Below are positions 20,130 to 32,224 of a stretch of 64,000 bases of DNA, in pieces. Numbering within the stretch: position 1 is the stretch's first letter; each line of letters opens with the position of its first letter. The position numbers were made by a program, and so were the translations under genes. The stretch is from assembly GCF_028389875.1 (NCBI RefSeq), contig NC_084668.1, positions 27,076,993-27,140,992 on the forward strand, given 5' to 3'. This DNA comes from Rhea pennata (lineage: Eukaryota > Chordata > Aves > Rheiformes > Rheidae). The notes under the pieces are model-generated. The model was not told where the DNA came from and searched no databases. It saw only the letters and a list, made by a program, of their open reading frames with translations.

Positions 20130-21600
20130 GGGGAAATCTCCTGGGTTTGCGGCATTATCTTAATTAAGATAATTGATTCATATTGCACCTGCGAGAGTGC
20201 AGGAAGAAAGGATGCCTCCCCAAATAGCTTAAAGCTATTGGAGAGAGGAAGCCGCGCTTATAATTTAGGGAGTGATTTACTGCCTCGGCGGCAGCCCGCT
20301 GCCTTTGGGGCCCCTCCGGTTTGTTGTTCACGTTTTCTGCTTTCTTCCTCTCCAGCGAGGCGCCCAGACAAAGCCCGAGCCTCATCCGAAAGCCGGGCAA
20401 GCTCCCGGCGCTCCCGCTGCCCGGCGCCGCGCCGCGCCGTCGGGGCCGCCCGCCCCTGCCTGGCCCCGGTGCTGGGGCCGGGGCCGCGGGGAGCTTCGCT
20501 TGCTCCGCCGCGGCCGCGGCGAGCGGGACGGGCAGCCCCGGGCAGCCCCGTCGCCCGCTGCCCGAAACACTCCGAGAAATAGTAGCTTTGCTCCAGCCGC
20601 CTCCGATCAGAGATCCCGGGAATTGATCGAATCGCGCCTCAGAATTCCCGTTTGGATGCTGCGCACCTCGGTCGCCTACAAGCTGCCCTCTAGGATGCGT
20701 GTACAGCCGGGCTCGAAATCGGTGCAAATGATTAAGGTGCCTTTTCTGCTATGTCTTTTACCCTGCAGGACTCCGTGTATTAATTTTACTGAGCTTTCCT
20801 CCGTTAGATAAATGCAGTTGTTTTAATTCTATAAATGTAAACTTCTATTTAGTTAATGGAAAATGCATCACCACCACGGTTTAATTATCAGCTTTCTAAA
20901 TGACTCCTTTAGTCAAGTACACACAATTATGAAATCACAACAGATTTAAAATATCGTTCAAATTGATTAAAAAAAAGCCCAAATCACAGAAGTACGTACC
21001 ATTAAAACAAATGTCTAAATTGTATTGGTAGGCCAGCTACCGCCTGAGCTAGAGTTTAAATAACATCGGCAGTCTTTGCTATTGGTGTCAAACCACCTCT
21101 GTTACTAGGAAAAAGGATTCTTATCAGACGGGATTTAGATGCTGTTGTAACTGGAAAATCTAATTATTTTTGATCCAGGCATTTACCCCCAGAGTCCCAC
21201 CTTGTTTAAATAAAGTGTTTTCTTTCCTCTTTAACAAATGCATTTCCATTTGAATTAAATATTGATAATTTGACCTTTTAGTTCTTTAACTAATCAAAAG
21301 GAAAAAAAAATCCAAATGTAGATCCTAGTGCCTTGCCCTAGTGGGTCTTTCCGCTTGAATAGACACTGAGATTAAATGAGTCAAACTTCCTCTTTCATTG
21401 CACTCTCTTTGCACTAATTGCTTATGCAAAAATGCAGATTTGTATTAATTAGTAACTCCACTGATTAGTTCGGTGGTATTTTCATGTAATAAATCATGCT
21501 GCAGACACGATTTTTGGCACATCCCCAGTAGTGGCTCAGGCTGCAATAAGTTTTCCATATTAAATAAAATCTTAGACTAAATCTACCTTTTCGTTGCAGG
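20130..21600. promoter_or_regulatory. candidate NEUROD1 upstream regulatory block
   Basis: Unlike ordinary intergenic DNA, this block is rich in ATTA/TAAT homeodomain cores, includes E-box CACCTG (about 20186), octamer-like ATGCAAA (about 21424) and GATAA motifs, and has no simple repeats or transposon remnants. This is the appearance of deeply conserved developmental enhancers. Conservation cannot be tested here. Confidence 0.4.
20154..20173. repeat. 20-bp perfect palindrome with TTAATTAA core
   Basis: ATTATCTTAA is followed by its exact reverse complement TTAAGATAAT. The centre TTAATTAA is a homeodomain-type site and each half carries a GATAA/TTATC motif. It sits at the AT-rich edge of the upstream CpG island. 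Confidence 0.95.
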
Positions 21601-21726
21601 TACACTGTGTACCACCTGCTGTATGCACCTGCTACGGGAAATTACCTTCTGTCCCTGGCAAGCCTCTTTCCTTTCCTTAATAATACACTATTCTTCATAG
21701 GGTGTAGACTTTAAAATGTGAGGCAT

Positions 21727-21762
21727 GAATCACAGAATCAAAGAATTAGGTAAAACCTGGTG
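21727..21762 (-). mobile_element. possible CR1 3'-end remnant
   Basis: 'aatcacagaatcaaagaatt' followed by a diverged 'ggtaaaacctgg' resembles the terminal bases of an avian CR1 on the minus strand. Only about 35 bases match, so this is weak. Confidence 0.35.
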
Positions 21763-22691
21763 TTATTTTAACCCTTTCACACGAATACTGCTCAGTTTTT
21801 AAGCATATGAAACCTATTTAAGATACACCAGATGAAGATTTTTTTCCTTTTCTTCCTGTGCCCATCTATGTGAACTCCTTTTACAGCACCACTTATTGCA
21901 TTGTATAGCAGCACAGTAAGTACAACACACAAAATCTCTTTCTTTTCTCTTTCTTTCTCCCTTCCTTGAAGCTGCAGATACTGAACCCTTACAAGCATGA
22001 CACTCGTTAATTCTTGTTCGTATTTCAGTCAGGTCCAGAGGCCTCAGCAGAAACAAGACTCCACAGTATCAATAACATTATCTACATATTACTGAAAATG
22101 CCCGCACTTGTTTACATCGTGAAACCACCGTAAATCTCTCTCCAGAGTACACACAGGCTGACGTCGCTGCAGAAAAATCTTCCCACGTTCTTTCAAAAAC
22201 CATCCCAGATAACAGCTTTCTACCTGTTTCCCTAGGACAGTGTTGTCCATACGTCACGCAGGTATACGGCGCTCGCTATTTATAACCCAGGCCACCTTTT
22301 CCTTGAGCAAGTCAGCGTAGCACAGTGCATATCAGAAGATGTAATGTGTGTACAGTACTTGGAAAAAGAGTAAGAAGCTCCAATGGAATATAGAAGAAAC
22401 CAAAATCGGTGTCATTTCCTTGTAGATGACATTTTCAGGATCGAATCCTGAAAAATCTTTACTTTGCTTCTGCCAAGACTCTCACTCAGGTAAGCAGGAC
22501 CACTGTTACGGATAAACCTGCAAGAGCTGGCCTTTGGCCCTCAGGCTGAAGGATGCAATGGGGTGGAAGAGGAGCAAACACAGGTGCCAGCAGATTATCC
22601 AAAGCTTTGCTGAGATTAAAATCTTGTCTCAATATTAGTTATTGCACGCTCTCAAAATAGAAATCTCCTTAGTGGTGGCTTAAAAGGTCTG

Positions 22692-22692
<1 letters not shown>

Positions 22693-22722
<30 letters not shown>
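22693..22722. repeat. poly(T) tract, 30 bases
   Basis: Uninterrupted T run with no recognisable retrotransposon end beside it. Confidence 0.95.
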
Positions 22723-25700
22723 CCTCTGTGAGAAAATAATGGTTGAGCCACAGACTAAATACATAATAGCTTATGGGTTCATTCCCTATAGACACCTTGT
22801 CTGAACATTTTGCTAAATTCTTAGCAAATATATTGTTTCTCTTAGTGTTACCTTCTTAGAAAGATACAGCAAAAGTCAAAACATTGTTACAAAAAAGTGA
22901 TCTCAATTAATTTCAAAAGATGGTTACTTATTTTAGCAATATCTCGAGAACAAAAGAAGGAAGATTAAATCAGAGATCCAGTGGAATGGAAAAGGAGATT
23001 CAAATAATTAGATCTTATTACATAATGCAGCTTTGTTTTTACCTCTCAGACAGTTCACACCTGAGTGTGTGATTTTGTTTCACAGTGAGCTGGGCATGAT
23101 GGAGAGTCCTTTTCCCATCACAGTACAGTATAACCCCTACATTTTTAGAACCGAACTCATCAAATTTAACTCTTGCTAAGCAGTGTAATTGTATATGAGA
23201 ATATTGTTCATTGTACAGTGCCACAGTTTGATTAGGGAAGGGATGCTAGCCTTCCTCTACCATCCCTGTCATCACCTCCCACCTTACCAGCTGTAACCAC
23301 CATTAGCATTTCACAGTAGTATAGGAGACTTTCACAAATGTATATTGTCACGTCTTGCTTTCTAGAGATGCTTCAGGATCTGCAGGTATGAAGGAAAATG
23401 CTTTCTAGCAGCTACAAAAAGTTAACTGTCCCAGTTGCCAGTATGCTTTTGCCACACGTTGGATGTACAATGTGCTCTTTCTTCGTGTATCGAGGTGGCA
23501 TCTCAACTTCTTACCCACAAGAGAGAAGACTAGCATCAGATAACATCTCTTCCGACAGATTTTACCAAAGGCAAGAGTCCCATGGCCTTGAATTAAATTT
23601 CTGCCAAGCCTGGTAAGTGGCATCTCCTGCATGATAGGGGGCTGACTGGCTTTGAGGTGACACTGTATGGCACATATGAGAGAGTACAGAGGGCACTGGA
23701 GGGGTTTGCATTTTCCCTCCTAGAGAAGCCTGCAAAGAAATTCACGCTGAAGTTAGTATTATCCTTGGTGCAAACTCCGTAATGGAATAGCAGTTTTGAA
23801 ATGGGGGAAGTACCTCCGTGAGGTCATTCAGAAGCCTGCCTTCAACATCCCTCTCTTCCTCTCCTACTTCCTGTCATAAAAAGATTCTTATACTATCTTT
23901 TCTTTGACTCTCTGTTGCAATTACAAGCCATTTTCATGCAATGCATTTCTATGTCATTCCTGATGTGTGGTTCCTCATCATTCTTTCATTGTTTTCGTTG
24001 GTCTTCTTTTACTCCAAAGATGCTGTGAAGAGATGACATCTTGCCAGCTTTGTTCCACCATCTGCAGTTCCTGCAAAGAGCATGGTTTGATTGCCTCCCA
24101 CTGATTGGGGGCAATCTTAACAGTCGCTGAAATTAGTTATATACAAATTAAAGCTGTAGGACTGAGATCAAGCACAACACGGAGGCAACATAGACTGTGA
24201 TTACATTCCAAAGAGTCTCAAGAATAGGTGACCATTATGATCATAAAGAAAATGAAAATATAGATTACTTTGTTGTAAATTCTTGCACAAAAATAACTTT
24301 CCGTGATCTTTTGGCCAGGAAGATACAAGGAGCCTGGCACCTTAGGATTGCAAGCCTTGTTCAGGTGCCCAAGGCATGGAAATTGATGGCTGTTGACTGA
24401 TGACTGATGTTGTATGAGATGCTCATCAACTCTTCTCTCACATGCCCAAGTAGTTCTTTCATGTTCATCTGTACAGGCACAGGACAGCATTGCTCTTCTG
24501 AGCCCAGAGAAAAGGTGTGCCCTGAAGAGCTGTGGGGCTGTTCTGGCTTTGTCCTTCTGTCAGAATTTTTTCCTCACTGATGAACCTTTGCTCAGCTTAT
24601 GTGGATTCCCAAGAGAGGAGGAGCATGCTGGTAAACCACTGTGTTTCCTCTGCAAGCAAGCTCCAGTTACATGTCACTATGATAATATAAATATTTACTC
24701 ATTTTGTCCCTCTTCACCCTTGTTAGAGACTAAGAGCATCTGGCCCTATGTGAGTAGCCTATTGTCAGTTTGCTGTAGCACCCACTTGGTTATGTTCATT
24801 TGTAGGGGAACACACAAATAACCTTTCCACTGTTTTGAAGCTCGTAGTCACTGTTGAAAGTGGATGCTAAACCTGAACTTCTAATGTGAGTGGAGAATTC
24901 TCATAGGGTAACTCTTCAGAGTATTTAACAACATAAAGTCCAAAGCATTAGAGGACAAATCTATGATTTTTACATTTCTATAAATTTATCTTGGCATATC
25001 ATGCTGTGATGTCTGATCAAATCTTTTTGACTATGCAGAACACCTCAAAACCAGCAGTACGACAATGGAGAATAAGAGCTAGTATCTTTTAAAATGGACT
25101 TGTAGTGTTAGTGGAAGAAGAACTGTAGAACATACCATTAAGATGTATTGTTTTAAGATGCATTTCAGATGGTCACCTGTAGTTTCTCTGCATTCATTTC
25201 ATCTCTAGTTACACTGGTGCTCTGCAAAGCTATCAGTAGATAGAAGGTCTATATTCCACCTGAAATGAGCTTAGAGCTTGAAGTTGTACCTATTGATTTT
25301 CACTTAGAGGGAGAAATCTCATTTTAAAAGAAAAGCCTAGATTATTCCCTCCAGAATTCAAAAGCAATATCATCTCTTCTTTTAAAACTACAGCAAGGTT
25401 CAAGGCTCACAATATCAAGAATCTCTAGCTCTAGAAATGATGTTTCTTCAGTAAATCATGCTTGAAAAAGAAAAAGAAATCAATACAATTAGAGTCTCTT
25501 CGCAATTCCAGTTAGTGTCAGACACATAATCAAGTACATAGGTGTATATCCACGAGTATATACAATTTTTTTTGGATCCATGACGTTTTAAATTATTCGC
25601 TGAAAAACTGGGGCAGGTCATTCAATAGCTAATGTGAGCAAGTCCGTGTGAGAGCTATGAATCAAAGCCAAAGTGCTGCAGCGCAGGTCTGGCTACCCGT

Positions 25701-26893
25701 AGGCAGCACTGCTGTATTTCCGTTTGTTGGTTAGGAGCTTCATTCTGAGAAAATAAGCCCAAACGTGCCAATGTAAACACCTGCTTAACTTCAAGCATGC
25801 AAGAGATCCCAGTAAGACTAGTGTGATCACTTACACAACTTCTAGCTCACAAGCCTGCAGAGCAAGAAATCGGGCATTATCTCATGGAGTTTTTGAAATA
25901 GATAAGGACTCAATTTTTGCTGCCTTTTCATGTGCATCCAGACTCTGCTTTGAAATTGTTTACAGAGGACTGGAAAAACCTCAAAGGAAATAGAAGCATT
26001 AGAATGCGAGATGCAATGAATAAATGGAGTTGATCAAATATTTTTCTTCTTACAGGCAATAGAAAAGAAATCAAGCACCTGTACAGAAGTTCACCGAGGT
26101 ATGGCACAGCTGTGATGGAGAGGTGGATGGAGAAGAGCACAGGACTAAGCAGATGAGTGGGAGAGTTGTGGGAGGGCCAAATAAGGTAACTTAAAGCCAT
26201 TTCTGCACTCATTTAATTGCACTCATTCCCAATCAGCTTTCCAGATAAATTGAGACGATGAAGGAAGTTTCTGATTTACACCAGAAACAGGCAGAGAGGC
26301 ACCACGGTGCGCTGCGGTCGCCTGGGCAGAGCCTGGCACTTGGTGCTGCGCTTGGAGAGCCGAGCTGGCAGTTTGCTCTGCCCTGAGTCCTCGCGGTGTC
26401 CAGGCTTGCAGCAGTCACCGGAGCGGTCTTCTGATTTGTCGTCTAGGACTGTACTGTCCACATACAGCAGCAGGGCTCTGTTCACGGACTTTCAGCTTTG
26501 GTTTGGAGCGTTAATATCTGAGAGCACAACTATCTCTTTCTCTCCACCGCAGCTCATCTCAGAGCCCACGCGCTCCCGGATGGCAGAGAGCGGCTCCTGT
26601 GAAGCTAAAAACGGTACGGTGGAAAAGGCGCTCTCTCACTTCCTTTTCTCCTTTGCAAAAATTATCTGGTTTCTCTAGCAGAGGGGGTGGTGAAGTCCTT
26701 TAACTGCACAATTCATACAGCAAATGTTTATTAGATGGTGAAAATAAGCAAGCTAGCTTCCTTAAAAATCTATTCCCACGTTTACATTTGTTTGAATAAA
26801 AATTTCTCTGACACACAATACAAAATGAAAGCAATGTCCCCTTCCATGCGCATTTATTTGTTTATAAGTAAATTAATCTATTTATATGTGCGT

Positions 26894-26922
26894 GTATATA
26901 TATATACACATATATATATAAA
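26894..26922. repeat. TA/CA dinucleotide tract
   Basis: Alternating TATATATATA, ACACA and TATATATATA segments. Confidence 0.9.
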
Positions 26923-29384
26923 ATGAAGGATAATAATGCATATGCATATTGCTAGTATTATCTTTCATTATTAGATATTACTATATTCCCTGAGAAAGCC
27001 CCATCAGAAACCAGGACCCTGTCATTTCAGTATTATAAAGATTAATTAAAGGCAATCTAAAATGTTATTTGAAGGCTCAGCTACTGCAAGGATACACTAG
27101 TAGGGTGAAAAATGAATGCTATAAATCAGCAAATAATATGTATGAACTTAACATACAACCTCAGGGGAAAAAAAAAACAATCCATGAATATGCTTTCTGA
27201 TCGTTCTAGTAAGAACAGACAAATCGTATGTGAGGTCAAACAGAATCTGACAGTTCCAAAATTATGTATTTATTCTACAAAATGTCATGTAAATATGGAT
27301 TTTCCATTGCTAGCAGGATTTAGGGGTAAGGAAAAGAATTTGCCTATCACAAACAAACAATTTGATACCTGGAGAGGCTGTTTTGTGGCTTAGGTTATTA
27401 CTGACACTCGTGTACCTGAACTTAGTCCTGGTACAAATGGTACAGATCACACAGAGAAAAAAAATTCTGCCGTTATATAGTGTCGTTCTGTTTTATAATT
27501 TTCCATAAACAAATATCTGTGGTGACATTTCATCTTCTTACCTGCACATCAGCTTCAGTTAAATGATCCTCCTGATGGGCATGCCTACCAGAAGATGACA
27601 CTGAAAGAATCTGTCCTATAGGTAGGTCCTAGAAAGAGGAACATTCAAATTCATAAACTGGCTTTGAGTTTGTGGATATAAAACAACCAACTGCCATACC
27701 GAGTGAATGGTGTCTTTTTTTTATGTTTGTCTATCTACATGCACACTGCTGTTTTCTCAAGGAAGCTCTTTTATCAAATTACAACACTGCAGAGTTTCTT
27801 CAAACACAAACTCCAAAAGGTCATGTATACGAAAGAATGTATTGAGAATTCTATTCATTGGATTTTTCTGGTGGGATGACCAAGTCACTTTGAATATAAC
27901 TGTACCTGTGGCTGAAAAAATGCAATTCTCCAACATCACGTGGAAACACATTTATGAAATTTCAGTGGAAAATAAAAGGATTTTATAGTGACATGAAACT
28001 CTTGGTATTTGAAGCCATAGCTAGTAAATATTAAAAATGTTTTTTTGGCTTTATGCTAAATTTCAGTAAAGCAGATTCCTATCTTAAAATGCTAAATGGC
28101 AATTTCAGAAAGATTACTGCTGATTTTAATGACAGCTGAAGGGCTATAACATCCTTCAGAATCAGTAACAATTGGAGATAGACAAGAAGAAATAAAAATA
28201 TTTGATATTTTGGTGGCAAATGATAATTATTACAGCAAATGTAAAGATTGCAAACTGGAAAATTGTTCTATATCTCTTCCTCTCCAGCAGGTATAGCTTC
28301 TCATGAAGATTGATGGAAATGACTTCTTCATCCCGACCCAAACTGCACTTAAGCTTCATGAAGTTTCACTTCATGTCTTTGGATGCATCTCTAATCAGGC
28401 TTTTTTGGGGGGGTATGAGATAGCATAGGCCTACTAACCAGTATCAGTAAGTGCTAATGTTAATTACACTAACCGCAATTCTCCAGCTGGTCCATCTGTG
28501 ATTCATTTCTTATGTTACCTAGTCTCCTTTGAGCTTTCCTTTGCACTCAAGAAGCCTGTTCTTCCAGTTTCCTTCTGGCTTTGTTTAAATGGTGTTAATT
28601 CCTATTTGCCTTGATAAGATACAATTATGCTTTTATCTTTCATCTTTCAAGTGATTTCTTAGATTATTTTTGCATGTAGTTTTAATGTTGCATCTGAATT
28701 TTTAACTCAGTAAACAACTTCAACATCTCATAGCTCATGCAGCATACTGATTGAAAATCAATCTCAATATATTTTTTTAGGCTAATTTTGGCTGTTTTGC
28801 TCACATTTGAATATCGCACTTTGTTTCTCTCCTGTCATCATGTGAGAACTGAATTGGTTTGTGTTTCTCTTGCTGAATTTACCTTCCTTTTTTTCGGATC
28901 AGTGTCAACCGAAGATGATACTTTCAGAGTTATTCATCTGCTGCTTTCCTTCTGTTTGGTGCACATTTCTGCTACTGCCTCCAAAACGGTGCTGAAATTT
29001 ACAGGTTGTAAATTCATAGCTGTCAACCTTTTGTACTTTGTACACCACAACTAATTATTATAAAGTATTAAGCCAACATTAAACAACTGCGTTAGGATTT
29101 AGGTAATTCCACTGAACATAAAGTTTTGACCCCTAGCTGTTGGTTATTGTATCCCTTTAAATGATTGTGACTATCCCAGAAAATCCTATGTATTCCTGGC
29201 ATGCAAGTGGAGTGTGGATATAGGATGGGATATAGCCAAGCGAGTAGCTCCATCTTCAGGGCAGCTAAAAAATCCCTCCCAGAAGTCAGACTGAGCCAGG
29301 GTCTGCTGAGGACATTTCAAAATGTGTGAAAATGGGAAGACAGATATGTCATTTTATAAACACAGTTCGGAAACTTAAGAGTTT

Positions 29385-30850
29385 TTTTGCCTTTTCTTGA
29401 GAAATATCATAGCCTTTCACTGGCAGGGGAAAATACTGTACTGTATTTTGCAAGGTCCATGGATATAATCTGAATGACATTATGAAGAAATTTGAGTATC
29501 TGATTTTGAGACAGTTTTAAACCTTCTTAAGTGCTGAACATAAGTCCAATGTGGAAAGTAGGGCTTGGGGCAGACTTGGTTTCCTTCTGTGTCTAGCAAG
29601 TTTCTCAGAGGTAAGCAGAGAACTGGCTTTTTATGGCCTGGTTTTCATGTAAAATTTGCTGTTTCATAAGCCTAGAGGTGAAGTTGAAGTTAAGGTTTAG
29701 TCTGGAGTCTGGGAAGATAAGTGTTGAAGAAGCAGGTTTCCTGCTGTGTTTTGGGAAGCCATGAGACTGAAGATGGGTATGGTGATAGGTGAATGTCTCC
29801 TTCTTTAGCTTGGAGGAGCCATAGGTGTTTAAGCTCTTATGGATGTGTGGTTAGGGTTCAGTTTAGAGTTTGGAAAAGTAAATTTTGTAGAAGAATCTTT
29901 TCTACTGTATGTGGTAAGGCTCCCTGAGGTAAAAGAAGGGTATGAAGAAATCTCATTGCCTTATTCAGATGACCTGGGAAACTGGGCAGTAAAGGGCTAA
30001 GTCCTTCTTACGGGCTGAGTTTATGTCAGAGTTATGATTCAGTGTTAGAAAAATCAGTTTGCAGAAGCAAATTCCTGTGGTGATTTGAGAAGTCCTCCAA
30101 GATAGTCAAGTAGGAAGTCAAGTAGCCCCCCAAAAAGGGGGGCTATGCTGATGTTTTTAACTTTCCTGAAGGGTAGAGTTAGGGCTATCATTTGGAAAAA
30201 TGTTTCTTGCTGTGCTTGTTTCAGAGATAAACTGTATACTGATAGGAAAGGAGTTGAATGCCTTACTCTTAATTCTCCAGGAGCCTTTCTTCAGAACTAT
30301 TTTTTTTACAATTTTCTTTAAGGTTACATTTAGGGTAGGGTTAAGATTAGAGCTGAGAACATCATTAGGTCCACAGAAGATGTTTTTCCTGTATTTTAGA
30401 AGGTCTTAGAATGATCTACAGGCTGGTATGAAGAGATCTGAATGCATTATGCTTAATATCTAGGCAAGCCTTGTGCTCCCTCTTATGGGGTTGCAACTGA
30501 GGTAGTACAGGTAGGACTAGTGTTACATGAGATACTAACAACCACATTTCTCCCTCTATTCTGTAAGATACTCTGAGGTAGGTTGAAGACTGAATTTGAA
30601 TGTTTTACTCTCAATCTACAGAATTGCAGGGAGTCTGGAGCTTTGTTGAAGGCTAAGCAGGGCTAAGTGGACTAGAAGGGAAAGTAAGGTTTACTGAGGT
30701 GTCTTTCCTGATGTATTGGGCAAAGACTTGTGAGATCATTTGAGGGCTAGTGTTATGAATATGAATGCCTTATTCTTAATTATGGGATAGGAATAGTGCT
30801 GCCATGCTTTTGTGAAGGCTGTAGGAGAAGGAAGACGCAGGAGAAGTCAT
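29385..30850 (+). repeat. degenerate tandem array, about nine units of about 160 bp
   Basis: Two motif series recur in step. The first (consensus about TTTCCTGCTGTNTTT, then a run like CTGAGGTA) lies near 29432, 29581, 29737, 29898, 30071, 30203, 30384, 30547 and 30704. The second (TATGAAGA, a few bases, then GAATGCCTTATTCTTAAT) has anchors near 29472, 29620, 29791, 29955, 30256, 30440, 30598 and 30763. Mean spacing is about 160 bp with indels; a GGTTAGGGTTCAGT-like joint recurs in several units. Copies are strongly diverged, so the array is old. I do not recognise it as a named satellite. It has no lasting open frame. Confidence 0.75.
30123..30145. repeat. 9-bp perfect hairpin, 5-base loop
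   Basis: TAGCCCCCC, loop AAAAA, GGGGGGCTA. It falls inside one unit of the degenerate array and looks like an insertion relative to the other units. Confidence 0.95.
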
Positions 30851-32020
30851 GTGATTATGGGCTTTGCTATGGGATTGTGGTGTTTACCAATCACCAAAAG
30901 AACTAGGATTATTCAGAGGAAGGAGTGAGTATGTGTGAGATTGGATTTTATATGATTGTGAGATTAGATTTTATATATTTATTGATTTTTTATGGAATGT
31001 AAAATATCATTAATAAAGGGAAAAAGAACTTCCCCTCCCCCACTACCACAAGAACAAAATTAGCAGTCACAAAGCCAGAAGACACATCCATACCTAAATC
31101 TGTTTCTAAAAACAGGAATGGGAATCCGTATATAAAAAATACATAAACAGAGGTCAGCAGGTGCCTCCTGATTTCCATGCTCCCATGGATCTTCATGGGA
31201 TGGAGGCCCTAATTAAGTGTAGATTACATCTAAAGGTCACCCTCACCTGGTCAGAGCACCTTGAGAAGGGATGAGTCAAATGTGGCTTTGTCCTCAGTGC
31301 TCGTCTTTCCACAGCTGGGACCTCTGGTTTTACGTATTAGCAGCAGTAACATTTCCAAACTTGTGCAAATGACTTGGGAGCCTATGTCCCATTTCCAAAA
31401 GTGACATAATTAATTAGAAGCCTAAGGATATGCTCGTGCCGTACAGTGCTGTGCAGGATGGAGATAGCTGCACAAGCGCCAAACCGAGTTACCGCAGGGA
31501 CTGGAAGCCATGGTAACGTAGCACTCGCTCTTCCCCCAGCTCCGCTAAGGAAGCGATCCGCGGCAGGGGGGAGCGCAGCTACCGGGACCGACATGAGCAG
31601 CAAAGTTTGGCTGTCATATATATTAAACAATACAAATTTGAACGTGAAAATCATTCAATAATTAGCTCTTTATTGTTAAAAAAATAGCATGACCATGAAG
31701 GTTTCTTTGTTTTACCTGGAAGTGCTATATCTCTTCATTTTCACTTATGTCTCTTCATTCACATCATCCGAGATCTTGATCTCAATCAACCAGCACAGGC
31801 AGCTTTGAGGAACTGAAGGACACTTCTTTGACATGTCTTGTTTAGAGCGTAAAGGACACCTACAGATAAATGCTAACAGTAACAGTGAGGGACTGAGAAT
31901 CTCACATTGCTTGGAAATGAAGAAAGCCATCAACTATTCTCTCTTCTTCCTTCACCTGGAAGGAAAAGACGGTGGAGTTGCAGATATGTAGATCCTAACA
32001 GACATTGACAAGGCAGAAGC

Positions 32021-32224
32021 ATGAACCCAACTGTCTTGGAGCCGCTGGCAGGAACTGACTCCGACACCTCGGAGCCCGGAGGGAACCTCCAGACGTGTCG
32101 GCACCTAGCCAGGGAGCAGGATCCTCAAGGCCCCAGTGCAATGGAGCCCTCTAATAAGAGAACAGAGCTATGTATACAAGATCCTGACACACCTACACGA
32201 AGAGGAAGATTTTCTATGAAATAG
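32021..32224 (+). other. unidentified small open frame (67 codons)
   Basis: The frame starts at an ATG and has a protein-like mix rich in Thr, Pro, Glu and Arg (MNPTVLEPLAGTDSDTSEPG at the start, TRRGRFSMK at the end). An in-frame stop lies shortly upstream. There is no signal peptide, membrane segment or domain I recognise. It may be chance; no promoter or flanking exon is seen. Confidence 0.15.

Larger units (their letters stand above)
19166..20640. promoter_or_regulatory. second CpG island upstream of NEUROD1
   Basis: A further GC- and CpG-rich block about 1.2-2.7 kb upstream of the predicted NEUROD1 start, interrupted by the TTTTC microsatellite. The open frames on both strands are Arg/Pro/Ala-rich composition artefacts. 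It could be an alternative or divergent promoter or an enhancer. I found no recognisable coding exon. Confidence 0.55.
21763..29380. other. gene-poor intergenic DNA
   Basis: AT-rich, without a recognised gene on either strand. Visible items: a T run at 22693-22722, a moderately GC-rich stretch near 26.28-26.60 kb, and an alternating TA/CA tract at 26894-26922. Open frames of 60-135 codons show no known domain. Confidence 0.6.

Noticed and set aside
19737..20582. 281-codon plus-strand frame beginning in the TTTTC repeat
   Set aside because: The N-terminal part is the translated microsatellite and the rest is GC-driven; no domain.
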